DNA from: a virus
Length of the DNA: 28,210 nt
Virus record (IMG/VR): IMGVR_UViG_3300008116_000206
Location: 1-28,210 of that record
Strand: one strand, 5' to 3'
Below are positions 1-8,867 of the stretch, piece after piece (within the stretch, counting starts at the first letter, position 1; the number at the start of each line of letters is the position of its first letter). Below the pieces are notes generated by a model. It worked only from the letters and a program-made list of their open reading frames with translations. It was not told the origin of the DNA and did not search any database. A program made the translations under genes and the position numbers.

Positions 1-911
1 TATACGTTGTGAAGCTCATCAAGCTCCCAACCATTCATAATCTTAACGTATATTTTGCCGTTATTAGCATGTGCATACTCAACATATCCTATCACAACAA
101 TGTGACCTGTTAAACCTGTAGGTTTAATGTTGGTTACTCTTCCAGGAGTAGTAGGGCTTAAATAAAGTACGTCACCATCTACCCAAGTTTCTCCTTGTAG
201 ACTACCTGTTGTATTAATTCCTTCTAATTGACCAACAGTCATAATAAAACCTTCTTGGTTAGTAGCAATCGTTTCAATTACTAAACCAAGTGTATCAGCA
301 CTATTGTTGTCATTATTTGCTTGTGCGTATGCTATAGCAAGTCTTTGTCCTTGTGCCCCACTTACTCTTACTACAGGGTAATTTGCTTTTGTAAGTGTAG
401 TATTTGGAGTTACTTTATTGACTACTCTAGCAACTAAATCAACACCATTTTTTAATATAACGCTACCACCTTTAAGAGTTGTTTCTGAGCTTCCAATATT
501 ATCGTTCCATCTTGTTGTTCCTACAGCAGCAGTTCCTGTTGGTGACGTATCTAAAGTAAGTTGTCCAGCTTTTAATTCGTATTCTCCTAAATTAACATTT
601 CCTGTTGCTCCTATGTAAGGTACTAACCCTGTAATAGAAGGAATAGGTATTGTCCACGATCTATCAGAACTTAAATCTTGTGCTATACCGTTAATATTAA
701 TAATTCTAGATGATGGTACATAACCTCCTAAAGTACTTTGTTGTACAAAAGGATTAGAACTTGTATTTGTAAATTGTGATAAATCGTAATTCTGAGGATT
801 AATTATAGATATAGGCGCAGTATTAATATTAACTTGAATTAAGTTATTAGCAGCATTAATAGAAACTTCTTCTTTAATAATCGCAACATTAATATCAATA
901 TTTTCGCTCAT
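1..911 (-). CDS. Tail fibre protein, N-terminal 303 codons (runs off left edge)
   Basis: The reading frame opens at ATG 911-909 and stays open to the window edge, so the C-terminus is missing. ATG overlaps the stop of the upstream gene (ATGA), implying translational coupling. The N-terminal 60 residues are rich in N, I and V with little order. Around residues 65-85 comes the module SSRIINING..QDLSSDRSWTI, shared with the 880-residue fibre at 1298-3940. After it is a segment beginning VPYIGATGNVNLG and running through GTTRWNDNIGSSETTLKGG to HANNGKIYVKI, a beta-rich module I recognise from many environmental and flavobacterial phage fibres. By family this is a receptor-binding or fibre-shaft protein at the virion tail. 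The exact structural role is inference. Confidence 0.8.
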   Translation of the reverse strand, partial: MSENIDINVAIIKEEVSINAANNLIQVNINTAPISIINPQNYDLSQFTNTSSNPFVQQSTLGGYVPSSRIININGIAQDLSSDRSWTIPIPSITGLVPYIGATGNVNLGEYELKAGQLTLDTSPTGTAAVGTTRWNDNIGSSETTLKGGSVILKNGVDLVARVVNKVTPNTTLTKANYPVVRVSGAQGQRLAIAYAQANNDNNSADTLGLVIETIATNQEGFIMTVGQLEGINTTGSLQGETWVDGDVLYLSPTTPGRVTNIKPTGLTGHIVVIGYVEYAHANNGKIYVKIMNGWELDELHNV

Positions 912-1240
912 CGTGTAATATCATTTAATACTGTAAATTGCCCAGATATCCAAGTTCTTACTTCTCCTGATGGAAATGTTATTTCTATATCATAAAGATA
1001 TACATTGGCTTCTAGATTAATAATTGCGCTATTAATTTTAAACTTTCCAGCAAGAGCATCTGTAATAGTAATACCCGCAGAAGCTGTAGAAATTAAATTT
1101 AAAAATACGGGTCCTCCTGGAGCTTTACGTAATTGCATGTGAATAGTAGCACCTGTAAGATTAATAGCTACACCGTCTTTTTCAAGTTCAAAAAGAACTT
1201 CATCAAAAGTATCTCCACGTTTAGTGCTAAAATTTAACAT
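908..1240 (-). CDS. Small BppU-N-like tail/baseplate protein (110 aa)
   Basis: The pattern KRGDTFDEVLFEL..DGVAINLTGATIHMQLRK, then GITITDALAGKFKI and NVYLYDIEITFPSGEVRTWISGQFTV, matches the beta-sandwich domain found at the N-terminus of baseplate upper proteins (BppU-like) and in small stand-alone fibre-attachment proteins. It is the whole protein here. It probably links a fibre to the tail; the next gene downstream is a fibre and overlaps it by four bases. A TACCTTTG promoter box lies 20 bases upstream, which makes this the likely first gene of a short tail-fibre transcript. The fold assignment rests on remembered family patterns, not on a search. Confidence 0.7.
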   Translation of the reverse strand: MLNFSTKRGDTFDEVLFELEKDGVAINLTGATIHMQLRKAPGGPVFLNLISTASAGITITDALAGKFKINSAIINLEANVYLYDIEITFPSGEVRTWISGQFTVLNDITR

Positions 1241-1259
1241 TTTTTTCTTTTAATAGTTT

Positions 1260-1267
1260 CAAAGGTA
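1260..1267 (-). promoter_or_regulatory. Bacteroidota -7 box (TACCTTTG) upstream of the BppU-like gene
   Basis: The minus strand reads TACCTTTG, a perfect match to the Bacteroidota -7 consensus TAnnTTTG, 19 bases before ATG 1240 in a 57-base gap between genes. This predicts a leader of about 16 bases. No convincing TTG -33 element is seen at the usual distance, so this is a candidate only. Confidence 0.45.
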
Positions 1268-1297
1268 TAAAATAATTATACTCGGTTGTTAAATATT

Positions 1298-3940
1298 TTA
1301 AAATAAAGGTTGCCACGTTGCGCCGTCGTAACAACATAATTTTCTATTTGTTAAATCATATACTACAAGACCTTCTGCTGGTGTTCCGATAGCAAGCATT
1401 TCTGTATTAGTCATCCTTGGAGGAAGAAATCCTTGAGTGGTACTATCTATTTGAACTTTTGCGGAGGTGTTTACCGCAGTAGCATCTCCTACCTTTAATT
1501 GACCACTTAACCATCCGTGTCTATATCTTGCGAATTGCTGACCTATATCATGAGTATTATCTGAGCTTGGAAAAAATGCTCTTGTGTTTGCAGAAATACC
1601 AAGAGTAATTTGACTTTGCCCTAATGTGAGAATTAAAGATGATTGAACATAAAATTTCCAATCAGGATTTGAATTGTTTACTTGTACAAAGTTTCCGTTA
1701 CCCCAAGATAAAGACGAATTATTAGTCAGCGTTAAATCTCCGTTTACTCTTGCAGTTCCATTTACATCTAGCCTAAATCCAGCATCTGTAGTAGTTCCAA
1801 TAAGTAAATTACCGCTATATTGCAAGCGCATTTGTTCAACATTATTGTGAAAAAATCTATGAGAGTGATTACTTCCATTTATTGAAGACAAGTAGTTAAT
1901 GCCTCCGCCTCCGCCGCCTGTACCTTTCTCACTTCTTAAATTTAAATTATCACCATCAGCTACAGTAGATATTATACTATTACCACTTGTTCCTCCTTGA
2001 AGTAATAATCCTGAACCTTGTGCTGTTAGATACAATCTTGATAAAGTAGTAGCATTTAATTGAGCGAGAGATACATTATTTCCCGATGAACCATATATTC
2101 CACTACTATTACCGCCATTATAATTTAATCTAAAAAATGAAGTACCGTTAGCAGAAGATGATGGATTAGCTCCAACAGAAAAAATATCTCCAGTATTATT
2201 AGTTCCCGAACCAGGATGATATCCGCCATACCCAATAAAGTTTGCAATTCTATAATTATTAGAACCTGTATCTACAAAGAAAAGAGATGAGCTAGTACTT
2301 AAAACATTAAATACTGAACTAGCAATAGTAAATGCATTTTGTATTCTAGCTGTACCATTGACATCTAGCATGTAGCCAGCATTAACTGTAGCCCCAATAA
2401 TTAGATTAGTACTAAAAGAATAAGAGGATGAGTTTACAAATCTTGATTGCCTACCTGATACTAACCCATATTGCATGAATGGGGTAAGATTATCCCAGTA
2501 TATTGATAATCCAGTTTGACCGCCAGAATTAACTTGAAAACCAACACCTGTATTTGGTCCAGAGTTATTTACAGTTAATAATCCTCTTACATATGCAACA
2601 TCCCATCCATTATTATTACCTATATAAATTCTTCCAGGTCCAGGTCCACCAGCTCCACCACCAACATTTAAATAAATATCTCCTCCATTTCCTGATGTCG
2701 TAGCAGATCCTGATTGAATTACTAAGTGGTTGCCACTTCCTGATGATGTTGGATTAAGTACTGAAATTGTTCTTGTTGCTCCTGGTTGAAATACTATGTT
2801 TCCACCAAATCTTGCAGCATAATTTTGTACTCCTGTAAATGCTCCATTATTAAAAGTTGGAGCAACATCTAATCCTATTAATACATCATTATTAGCACTA
2901 GCACTAATTGTATTATTAACTAGTAAAGCAGTACTTAATCCTGATACAGCAGTAAGATTGCCCATTACTCTAGCTGCATATTGGTTAGCAAAACCTCTTA
3001 CATGAAAATAAGTTACATTGTCTACTTTAAATTCTGTTCCCGAACCTTGATAATTATGAATTACAGTGACATTATCAGTTTGAGTAATTTGAGAAGTTAT
3101 ACCGCCATCGCCAGCTCTTCTTAGATTTATAGTTCCTGCATACCCTACTGATCCAAGGTCTAATGTTCTTTGTAGTCTAGTTGTACCATTGACATCTAGT
3201 TTGTATCCTGCGTCTGTAGTAGTACCTACTAATAAATTACCACCATTAAAATAACTTGTAGCATTAGAAGCTAGTAATATTCTAGGGCCGTTATCATTAT
3301 TATATAAAGTAAAACTTGGAAAGCCGCTACTATCTACAGTTAGTGCTCCATAAGTACGGCCTCCTGTCATTCCTGTTCTAGCTCCTGCAAAATACCAAGC
3401 TCTGTCTAATGCACTACCTCCATCAGTATCTGTATTAAAATACATTGACTGTCCAGTATTAAAAATAAACTGTCTTGAAGAACTAATAGTATAGTTTGAA
3501 CTTGCAGTACCTGTGATACTAAAACTTGTGTTAGCAGATAGGTTACCTGCTTGACTAACAAAAGGTGAATCAAAAAGTGATAAGGTAGCAGTAGTAGAAT
3601 CCCAACTTACACCGCTAGTTTCCCCAACTGTGCCTGCGTTATCAAACAGTAGTCTGCCTGAAGTGCCGCCTGTAATGGGCGTAGTATTTACAGTGATACC
3701 TGTAGAAATTGTCCAGGATCTATCAGCAGATAAATCTTGAGTAACTCCATTAATAGTTAATGTTCTAGATTTTGGTACTTTAAGATCTAAAGCATCCTGT
3801 AAATCTGTTTGGTTTGCTAAGACACCTGTGATGTTTCCCCAAGCAACCGTAACTACAGGAAGTTTAGATTTACCCGACTTAGTAGTAATTACTAAATGTC
3901 CTTGGCCAAAAGTATTCCCGTATTTATCAACTACTTGCAT
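1298..3940 (-). CDS. Large tail fibre protein with three LDVNGTAR modules (880 aa)
   Basis: This is a long beta-rich protein, low in charge and full of N, S, T and G, typical of a trimeric fibre. Near residues 50-75 it carries KSRTLTINGVTQDLSADRSWTI, homologous to the module in the fibre at the left edge. Three copies of a hinge-like motif, (G)TTTDAGYKLDVNGT(A/T)R, occur near residues 240-255, 520-535 and 715-730, separating long beta segments. A poly-glycine stretch lies near residue 675. The C-terminus (IDSTTQGFLPPRMTNTEM...GLVVYDLTNRKLCCYDGATW) is a recurrent end domain of Bacteroidota phage fibres. By inference it is a distal adsorption fibre. The repeated modules allow recombination between fibre genes. 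Confidence 0.85.
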   Translation of the reverse strand: MQVVDKYGNTFGQGHLVITTKSGKSKLPVVTVAWGNITGVLANQTDLQDALDLKVPKSRTLTINGVTQDLSADRSWTISTGITVNTTPITGGTSGRLLFDNAGTVGETSGVSWDSTTATLSLFDSPFVSQAGNLSANTSFSITGTASSNYTISSSRQFIFNTGQSMYFNTDTDGGSALDRAWYFAGARTGMTGGRTYGALTVDSSGFPSFTLYNNDNGPRILLASNATSYFNGGNLLVGTTTDAGYKLDVNGTTRLQRTLDLGSVGYAGTINLRRAGDGGITSQITQTDNVTVIHNYQGSGTEFKVDNVTYFHVRGFANQYAARVMGNLTAVSGLSTALLVNNTISASANNDVLIGLDVAPTFNNGAFTGVQNYAARFGGNIVFQPGATRTISVLNPTSSGSGNHLVIQSGSATTSGNGGDIYLNVGGGAGGPGPGRIYIGNNNGWDVAYVRGLLTVNNSGPNTGVGFQVNSGGQTGLSIYWDNLTPFMQYGLVSGRQSRFVNSSSYSFSTNLIIGATVNAGYMLDVNGTARIQNAFTIASSVFNVLSTSSSLFFVDTGSNNYRIANFIGYGGYHPGSGTNNTGDIFSVGANPSSSANGTSFFRLNYNGGNSSGIYGSSGNNVSLAQLNATTLSRLYLTAQGSGLLLQGGTSGNSIISTVADGDNLNLRSEKGTGGGGGGINYLSSINGSNHSHRFFHNNVEQMRLQYSGNLLIGTTTDAGFRLDVNGTARVNGDLTLTNNSSLSWGNGNFVQVNNSNPDWKFYVQSSLILTLGQSQITLGISANTRAFFPSSDNTHDIGQQFARYRHGWLSGQLKVGDATAVNTSAKVQIDSTTQGFLPPRMTNTEMLAIGTPAEGLVVYDLTNRKLCCYDGATWQPLF

Positions 3941-3945
3941 ATAGA

Positions 3946-4227
3946 TTATTTAATTACTAATGAATATGTAGTCTTAGCTACACTTGCAGAAGCAATTAAA
4001 CTATCTCCTTCACTTAATGGGTAAGGGAAAGTATCAGTTACTGTATCTCCTGCATCAAGGTTTAAGGTATATAATTCAATAGTTTGATTTGTTTGTTTAT
4101 CAAATTTACTAAGAGTAACGTTATAAGCAACAGGATTATTAAATCTAATACTTTCTACGGATACTGGTTGAGCACCGCAAGTATAGATCTTAGCAGGAAT
4201 AGTAGATATTTTGCCGTTTAATTTCAT
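3946..4227 (-). CDS. Small structural/tail-associated protein (93 aa), unknown
   Basis: I do not recognise a named family. It is a compact, beta-predicted sequence (alternating V/I/T with NVTLSKFDKQTNQTIELYTLNLDAGDTVTDTF) ending in SLVIK. There is no signal peptide or membrane segment. It sits five bases upstream of the 880-residue fibre in the same direction, so a fibre-joining or accessory tail role is likely by context. Such small beta proteins with an AGDTVTD..YPLSEGD pattern occur near fibres in other phages. Confidence 0.6.
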   Translation of the reverse strand: MKLNGKISTIPAKIYTCGAQPVSVESIRFNNPVAYNVTLSKFDKQTNQTIELYTLNLDAGDTVTDTFPYPLSEGDSLIASASVAKTTYSLVIK

Positions 4228-4284
4228 GTTGTCTTAGGAAAAGATAAATATACGTTTTAGTTTGTTTGTAACTAATTATAAATT

Positions 4285-4647
4285 TTAATTTTTTTCAAAC
4301 TCCTCCCCAATTAATGGATACTCTTCAGTTATTGCGTGACCTGCAAATGCGTGCTTAGGATTCTTAGGCTCTACTAGATTAGCACCGAAGTCATATTCAT
4401 TGTCTGACATTACATCGTAGTGGTAACCGTCAGCATATACAGCAGGAGTTAACTCATTTCCTTCTTCATCAAATGTAGGTGGCTCAAGCATGATAAGGCC
4501 GATTTCTACAACCGCTGCCACACCTTCTCCGTATACCAAAAATGTTTCTTCTTGGAATGTGCTTTCAACTAAAATCCCTTTAGCCTTTAAGTCTGCTACT
4601 GCTGTAGCTTTGTCTGAATAAGATAATTTAAAAATTTTTTCTGTCAT
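4285..4647 (-). CDS. Small phage protein of the tail locus (120 aa), unknown function
   Basis: An N-terminal helix (SDKATAVADLKAKGIL) is followed by a beta segment (TFLVYGEGVAAVVEIG) and an acidic stretch (EPPTFDEEGNELTPAVYADGYHYDVM). It is acidic overall. Proteins of this plan, with DLxAKG and YADGYHYDV, are frequent among tail genes of unrelated phages but have no established job. Its ATG shares one base with the stop of the homing endonuclease gene (TAATG), so the endonuclease insertion has preserved coupling to it. Confidence 0.65.
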   Translation of the reverse strand: MTEKIFKLSYSDKATAVADLKAKGILVESTFQEETFLVYGEGVAAVVEIGLIMLEPPTFDEEGNELTPAVYADGYHYDVMSDNEYDFGANLVEPKNPKHAFAGHAITEEYPLIGEEFEKN

Positions 4648-5228
4648 TATGCGTATATTAAAGATGTTTTATTATTTAATCTCCCAACAAGCATAGCCTG
4701 TAAAGTAGACATATTAATTCCTAAAGCTTCACTTGCTTCTATGGAGTTTTTATAAAATATTCCTGTACTAAAATCCAACAAAAGCTTATTATGTTTTTCT
4801 GCAATTTTACGTTTAGTCTCTTCTGAATGCTTGTATCCTTTTTTTGAATTGACTCTACTTGAAATGTGTTCAATACTTTGCTTTTTACCTTTACCCGCCT
4901 TGCTCATTTTTTGTCTCACTTCATCTGATGGTATTTGCTTTTTAGTTTCAGTTGAAACGTAATTACAATTTAAGCCTTTTATACAATTAAAGTGTTCTTG
5001 CCAAAATCTTTCACGTTCATTGAGCATTTGTACTTCACACAATTCAATGACCTCGTAAGTATGGTTAATAGTTCCGTATTTTACAAGTGAATTATACAAT
5101 TTTGTTTGTCCTTTGCAATTTGTCAATTTTTTATAACCTCGGAACCTACGTTCAATATTCATAGATTGACCTACATAAATGCTGCCTTTCGGATTTGTTA
5201 TTTTATATATGCCAATACTTTTTATCAT
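4647..5228 (-). CDS. GIY-YIG homing endonuclease with NUMOD3 repeats (193 aa)
   Basis: Counting from the second possible ATG (5228), GIY is at residues 6-8, YVG at 18-20, the catalytic arginine at 27/28, and the catalytic glutamate in NERERFW at residue 73. Residues ~108-150 carry NUMOD3-type DNA-binding motifs (SKAGKGKKQS, GYKHSEETKRKI), followed by a C-terminal helix-turn-helix of NUMOD1 type (NSIEASEALGINMSTLQAML). This start makes an ATGA overlap with the stop of the upstream fibre gene; an alternative ATG at 5249 would add seven residues. By family it is a site-specific DNA nicking or cutting enzyme that spreads its own gene. It is free-standing here, with no visible intron, and sits immediately after a fibre gene. 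Confidence 0.9.
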   Translation of the reverse strand: MIKSIGIYKITNPKGSIYVGQSMNIERRFRGYKKLTNCKGQTKLYNSLVKYGTINHTYEVIELCEVQMLNERERFWQEHFNCIKGLNCNYVSTETKKQIPSDEVRQKMSKAGKGKKQSIEHISSRVNSKKGYKHSEETKRKIAEKHNKLLLDFSTGIFYKNSIEASEALGINMSTLQAMLVGRLNNKTSLIYA

Positions 5229-6985
5229 AGCGTTGTTAATGCGATGCACTCTGCATCAGTTAATGATGTTGTATAAATTTCTAAAGCTTTTACTTTTCCA
5301 TAATAAGGAAATCCACCACCATTATAGTCAAATGAAAATCTATCCAATGCTGTAGTGAAAGCGCTAGATAAAGTATTTGAATATATTTTTACTCCATTTA
5401 GAAAAACTGCTTGTTCTCCTAACTTATACTTAACTGCTATTCTATTATTGTCAGTTTTTACTATATATCCAATATTAAAATTTATTAAATAGCTACTATT
5501 AACTCTGTACTCAAAATATAAATTAGTAGCTGTATTAGCATAGCCAATTGATATTCTATTTGCTCCTCCAATGTCACTTAAGCTAATTAATGAGTATGTA
5601 GAATCATCAACAAGACCTTTAGCTTGAAAATACAATGTTCCCTCTGTCTGACCAATCAAAGACGAAATACCTGTCTTAGTGCAAGTATCTGCATTCCTTG
5701 TAACTGATGCACTTGTAGTTGGTATGTATGAGGTAGGGTATGGGCCTACTTCAAGTTGTGCGCCCCAAGAATAAAAGAAATTTCCAACTCCGATGCTTCC
5801 TCCAACTCCTCCATTATAAAACAATACTGCTCCAATAGCAGGTATGTTTATTGTGTATTGAATGCGATACCATCCATTCCCTAAACTTGTAGATGAATGA
5901 GAAATAATAGTCCCACTAATTACACTTGTAGTATTTGTATTAAAGTCAAATGTAATATAACCTAAGTCACCTCCTTGAAATGCACCAAACCTAAACAATG
6001 TAGAACTATCAAAATTACCTTTTTTAAGGTATACAGTATAAGTGTAGTTTCCTACTGAAGATATAGTTATTGTTTGATTTATATTTAATGTACCACCTGA
6101 CTGAGTAATTGTATCAGCGTTTTGAATACCGCTTGGAGACACAATAGAATCTGAAGTTACAGTAGCACCTGATTTTGTCCAACTTCCATTGTTAAAATCC
6201 TCACTTCTTAAAGCTAAATTAGTTCTTTGTGTTTCAAGCAATAAAGCAGATGATCCTGTTGAATAGTCAATACGAGGGATGTCTAAACGGTCTGTTGTGG
6301 GTAGGTATGTGAGTGGTTGAGTTCCTTCTACTAGTTGCGCTCCCCATGCATAAAATGAATCAGTCAAGGAAAGAGAAACATTTATAGAGTTCATAAGACT
6401 ATTGGCAAAGTAAATACCAATTACTCTATTTGCACCTGTTGTTTCATTTGCTGTTTGACTTACTCTATACCAGCCATTACCTACATCAGTAATACTTGAA
6501 GTTGTTCCCGAAGTTGTTGTACCTACTACACCTGTGTTTATATCAAAATAAGAAGTTTGCAAAGAACCATTAATTGTGCTTACTAATGCTATATAGCCAT
6601 AAGTATTCTTTTTTACATAAAAAGATTGAGTGTATTGGCCAACATTTATAAAAAAAGAATTTCTAATTAAATAATATTGAGCATTTGTTGTGCTTGGTAT
6701 TGTTAATGTATCGGCAGTTAATGTACCATTTGGAGCAGTCGTTGTATTTACAGTAATTACATCAGTTGTGAACCAAGCAGCGTTGGTAAAATCCTCAGAG
6801 TAACTAAATAAGTTATAAGGCACAATCTCTACAAGTCCTGCTGCATTCACGCGCGTACCTGTGGTAGCACGAGTAAATGTCATCTCTCTTGGGTAATACT
6901 TGCTATCAATCGTCTTGTATCCCAATAGACTGTCTGACTTAACAGCCCAGTTGCCACTTCCTAATTGTAAACTTGGTGTCGCCAT
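5225..6985 (-). CDS. LamG-type tail fibre/receptor-binding protein, paralogue A (586 aa)
   Basis: The N-terminal 45 residues contain MTFTRATTGTRVNAAGLVEIVPYNL, a widespread phage fibre lead-in. Two homologous carbohydrate-binding-like beta domains follow (about residues 46-235 and 256-430). Each opens with (Y/R)SEDF(N/T)N and closes with GAQLxxGxxPxxYxPTT. A C-terminal concanavalin/LamG-like domain begins at TGISSLIGQTEGTLYFQAKG (about residue 437). It is the tandem paralogue of the 569-residue product just upstream; their stop and start share a base (TAATG). By family it is a host-surface glycan binder. The duplication suggests either heteromeric fibres or diversification. Confidence 0.85.
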   Translation of the reverse strand: MATPSLQLGSGNWAVKSDSLLGYKTIDSKYYPREMTFTRATTGTRVNAAGLVEIVPYNLFSYSEDFTNAAWFTTDVITVNTTTAPNGTLTADTLTIPSTTNAQYYLIRNSFFINVGQYTQSFYVKKNTYGYIALVSTINGSLQTSYFDINTGVVGTTTSGTTSSITDVGNGWYRVSQTANETTGANRVIGIYFANSLMNSINVSLSLTDSFYAWGAQLVEGTQPLTYLPTTDRLDIPRIDYSTGSSALLLETQRTNLALRSEDFNNGSWTKSGATVTSDSIVSPSGIQNADTITQSGGTLNINQTITISSVGNYTYTVYLKKGNFDSSTLFRFGAFQGGDLGYITFDFNTNTTSVISGTIISHSSTSLGNGWYRIQYTINIPAIGAVLFYNGGVGGSIGVGNFFYSWGAQLEVGPYPTSYIPTTSASVTRNADTCTKTGISSLIGQTEGTLYFQAKGLVDDSTYSLISLSDIGGANRISIGYANTATNLYFEYRVNSSYLINFNIGYIVKTDNNRIAVKYKLGEQAVFLNGVKIYSNTLSSAFTTALDRFSFDYNGGGFPYYGKVKALEIYTTSLTDAECIALTTL

Positions 6986-8694
6986 TATTGCAGTGTATAG
7001 TTATAATATGAAGCCATCTCGGCATATGTGTTGAATGAAGTGCCTGTTAGGGCTTCTAGTTGGTCATCTGTTAATGCTGTTTTCCAAACATTAAGAAAAT
7101 CATAATACATTGGTGCTACTCCCGAACCCATACTTAATTTGGAAATTGTATTGGTTATTGGGCTAGAGTTTGTGCTCGAAGCAACTTGAGATCCATTTAT
7201 ATATAATTTATATGCTCCCGCTTTATATACAATACCAATATTATTAATTCCTTTTGAAATTGGAGATGTAGATGTTAAAGTAAATGAGTATGAACTACCA
7301 ATGTAAAAATCAAATGCCACTTTACCATCATTGGCTACATAAGAAATAATAAATAATTGAGATTCTGAATCATTTGATGCTTTTAATAAAGATTGAACTC
7401 CTAAACCTATTGGTTGAACAACATTTGCTTTAAAAACAAATGTTCCTTCCGTCTGTCCAATCAAGCTACTAATACCTGTCTTTGAAACAACGTCTGCGTT
7501 GCGTGTTACAGTTGCTGATGTTGTAGGGATGTATGAGGTAGGGTATGAACCTGCTTCGAGTTGAAAGCCGTAAGCATAAAGTTGCACTATTGCAGGCGAA
7601 ACAAGCCCCGTACTCATTGAGGTCGAATCTGCTGTAAATGTATGAGTAAACCTTTGCCATTCTTGCGTGGCGGTAAAAACGCTTGATGCTTTATTCGAGT
7701 TTCCGTAAATTCTAAAGGATTGATTTGACCCCACAGCACTTTTTACATAGCAAGAAACCGTATAAGTATTTCCGCTTACAATAGTGCCATTTTGGTCTAT
7801 GTAGTTAGAAGCTGAAGTTATGTTTAACAGGTCTGCATTTTGTGTTCCGTCGGGACTGATTGCGGCATTTGCAGTTACGGAAATGTTAGATTTAACCCAA
7901 GCCGAATTATTAAAAGCCTCTGACCAAGTAACCACATTAGTCCTCTGCGGCTCTACCAACAAACTTGGGCAACTACCATTTGAGTAGTCTAAGCGTGGGA
8001 TGTTCAATCGTGTTATGGTAGGTTGATAAGGTAATAATGAACCTGCGTTTACTTGTGCACCATAAAGGAAAAGTCCATCAGTTGTATTTGCCCCCGAATA
8101 TGCGCTAATACCGAACCACTCCATTGATGCACTATTGGCAATAGCGCAATAAATACCATTTGAGCCGTTAGTAAATACAACGCTGCATCTATACCATCCA
8201 TTGCCTACATTTTCAATTTGTACATTACTTGCAAGGCTTCCATAAGTTCCGATTACACCCGTTCCTAAATTAAAATTAGCATATTCATAAATGCTTTGGG
8301 CAGATGCAATTTGAATAAATTGAAGTTCGCCAGCTTTTGCATAAACTGAATGTGCATTATTACCAGTTATTCCCGACAATCCTTGAGTAATGCTGTGATA
8401 GGCACTACTTGTATTATATTTTAATTTAATAGCATTATTACCACCAAATGGGTCTGCTTGACCTGATGTTGTTGTAGATTGAAATAAAGCCCAACTTGAA
8501 CTAAAATCATTGCTATAAGTAACCAAATTATAAGGCACAAGCTCAACCAAGCCTTGTGAGTTTACTCTCGTGGCAGTAGTCGCACGAGTAACGGACATAT
8601 CGCCCGAACCATCGGACGGAATAACGGAATATAGTTTGCCCTCTTTGTATCCGTTAGGCGTTACAATTAAAGAAGCGGTCTCTAATAGGCTCAT
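6985..8694 (-). CDS. LamG-type tail fibre/receptor-binding protein, paralogue B (569 aa)
   Basis: It has the same plan as its downstream neighbour: MSVTRATTATRVNSQGLVELVPYNL at residues ~32-56, two beta domains ending in GAQVNAGSLLPYQPT and GFQLEAGSYPTSYIPTT, then a LamG-like domain from TGISSLIGQTEGTFVF (about residue 402). Parts of the gene, notably 7500-8000, use more G/C in third positions than paralogue A, which hints at different ages or origins of the two copies. An exact 19-base stretch is shared at 7529-7547 and 5724-5742. ATG 8694 overlaps the stop of a 57-residue gene upstream. Confidence 0.85.
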   Translation of the reverse strand: MSLLETASLIVTPNGYKEGKLYSVIPSDGSGDMSVTRATTATRVNSQGLVELVPYNLVTYSNDFSSSWALFQSTTTSGQADPFGGNNAIKLKYNTSSAYHSITQGLSGITGNNAHSVYAKAGELQFIQIASAQSIYEYANFNLGTGVIGTYGSLASNVQIENVGNGWYRCSVVFTNGSNGIYCAIANSASMEWFGISAYSGANTTDGLFLYGAQVNAGSLLPYQPTITRLNIPRLDYSNGSCPSLLVEPQRTNVVTWSEAFNNSAWVKSNISVTANAAISPDGTQNADLLNITSASNYIDQNGTIVSGNTYTVSCYVKSAVGSNQSFRIYGNSNKASSVFTATQEWQRFTHTFTADSTSMSTGLVSPAIVQLYAYGFQLEAGSYPTSYIPTTSATVTRNADVVSKTGISSLIGQTEGTFVFKANVVQPIGLGVQSLLKASNDSESQLFIISYVANDGKVAFDFYIGSSYSFTLTSTSPISKGINNIGIVYKAGAYKLYINGSQVASSTNSSPITNTISKLSMGSGVAPMYYDFLNVWKTALTDDQLEALTGTSFNTYAEMASYYNYTLQ

Positions 8695-8864
8695 GAAATG
8701 CTATTTAACTTTGTTAATGCAGTTTCTAAACAAGATTCTGCTTCAAATACTCCTCCATCTATTTTAGTACGAGTTTCGAGTTTTAGTGTTAAGTATACAC
8801 TCAAATTTCTACTCCTCATAAAAAGGTTAGTATTGTAGGGATTATATGCTAAAAGATAGCTCAT
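8691..8864 (-). CDS. Small protein (57 aa) filling the gap before the fibre genes
   Basis: ATG 8864-8862 lies four bases after the stop of the 110-residue gene, and the frame closes at TGA 8693-8691, which overlaps the next ATG (ATGA). The product starts MSYLLAYNPYNT and ends in ALTKLNSIS; the C-terminal half reads as a beta strand plus helix. It has no recognisable family and no membrane segment. The exact fit between neighbours, with the same coupling geometry seen elsewhere in this operon, is the main evidence that it is real. A shorter start at 8819 would give 42 residues. Confidence 0.6.
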   Translation of the reverse strand: MSYLLAYNPYNTNLFMRSRNLSVYLTLKLETRTKIDGGVFEAESCLETALTKLNSIS

Positions 8865-8867
8865 ATA

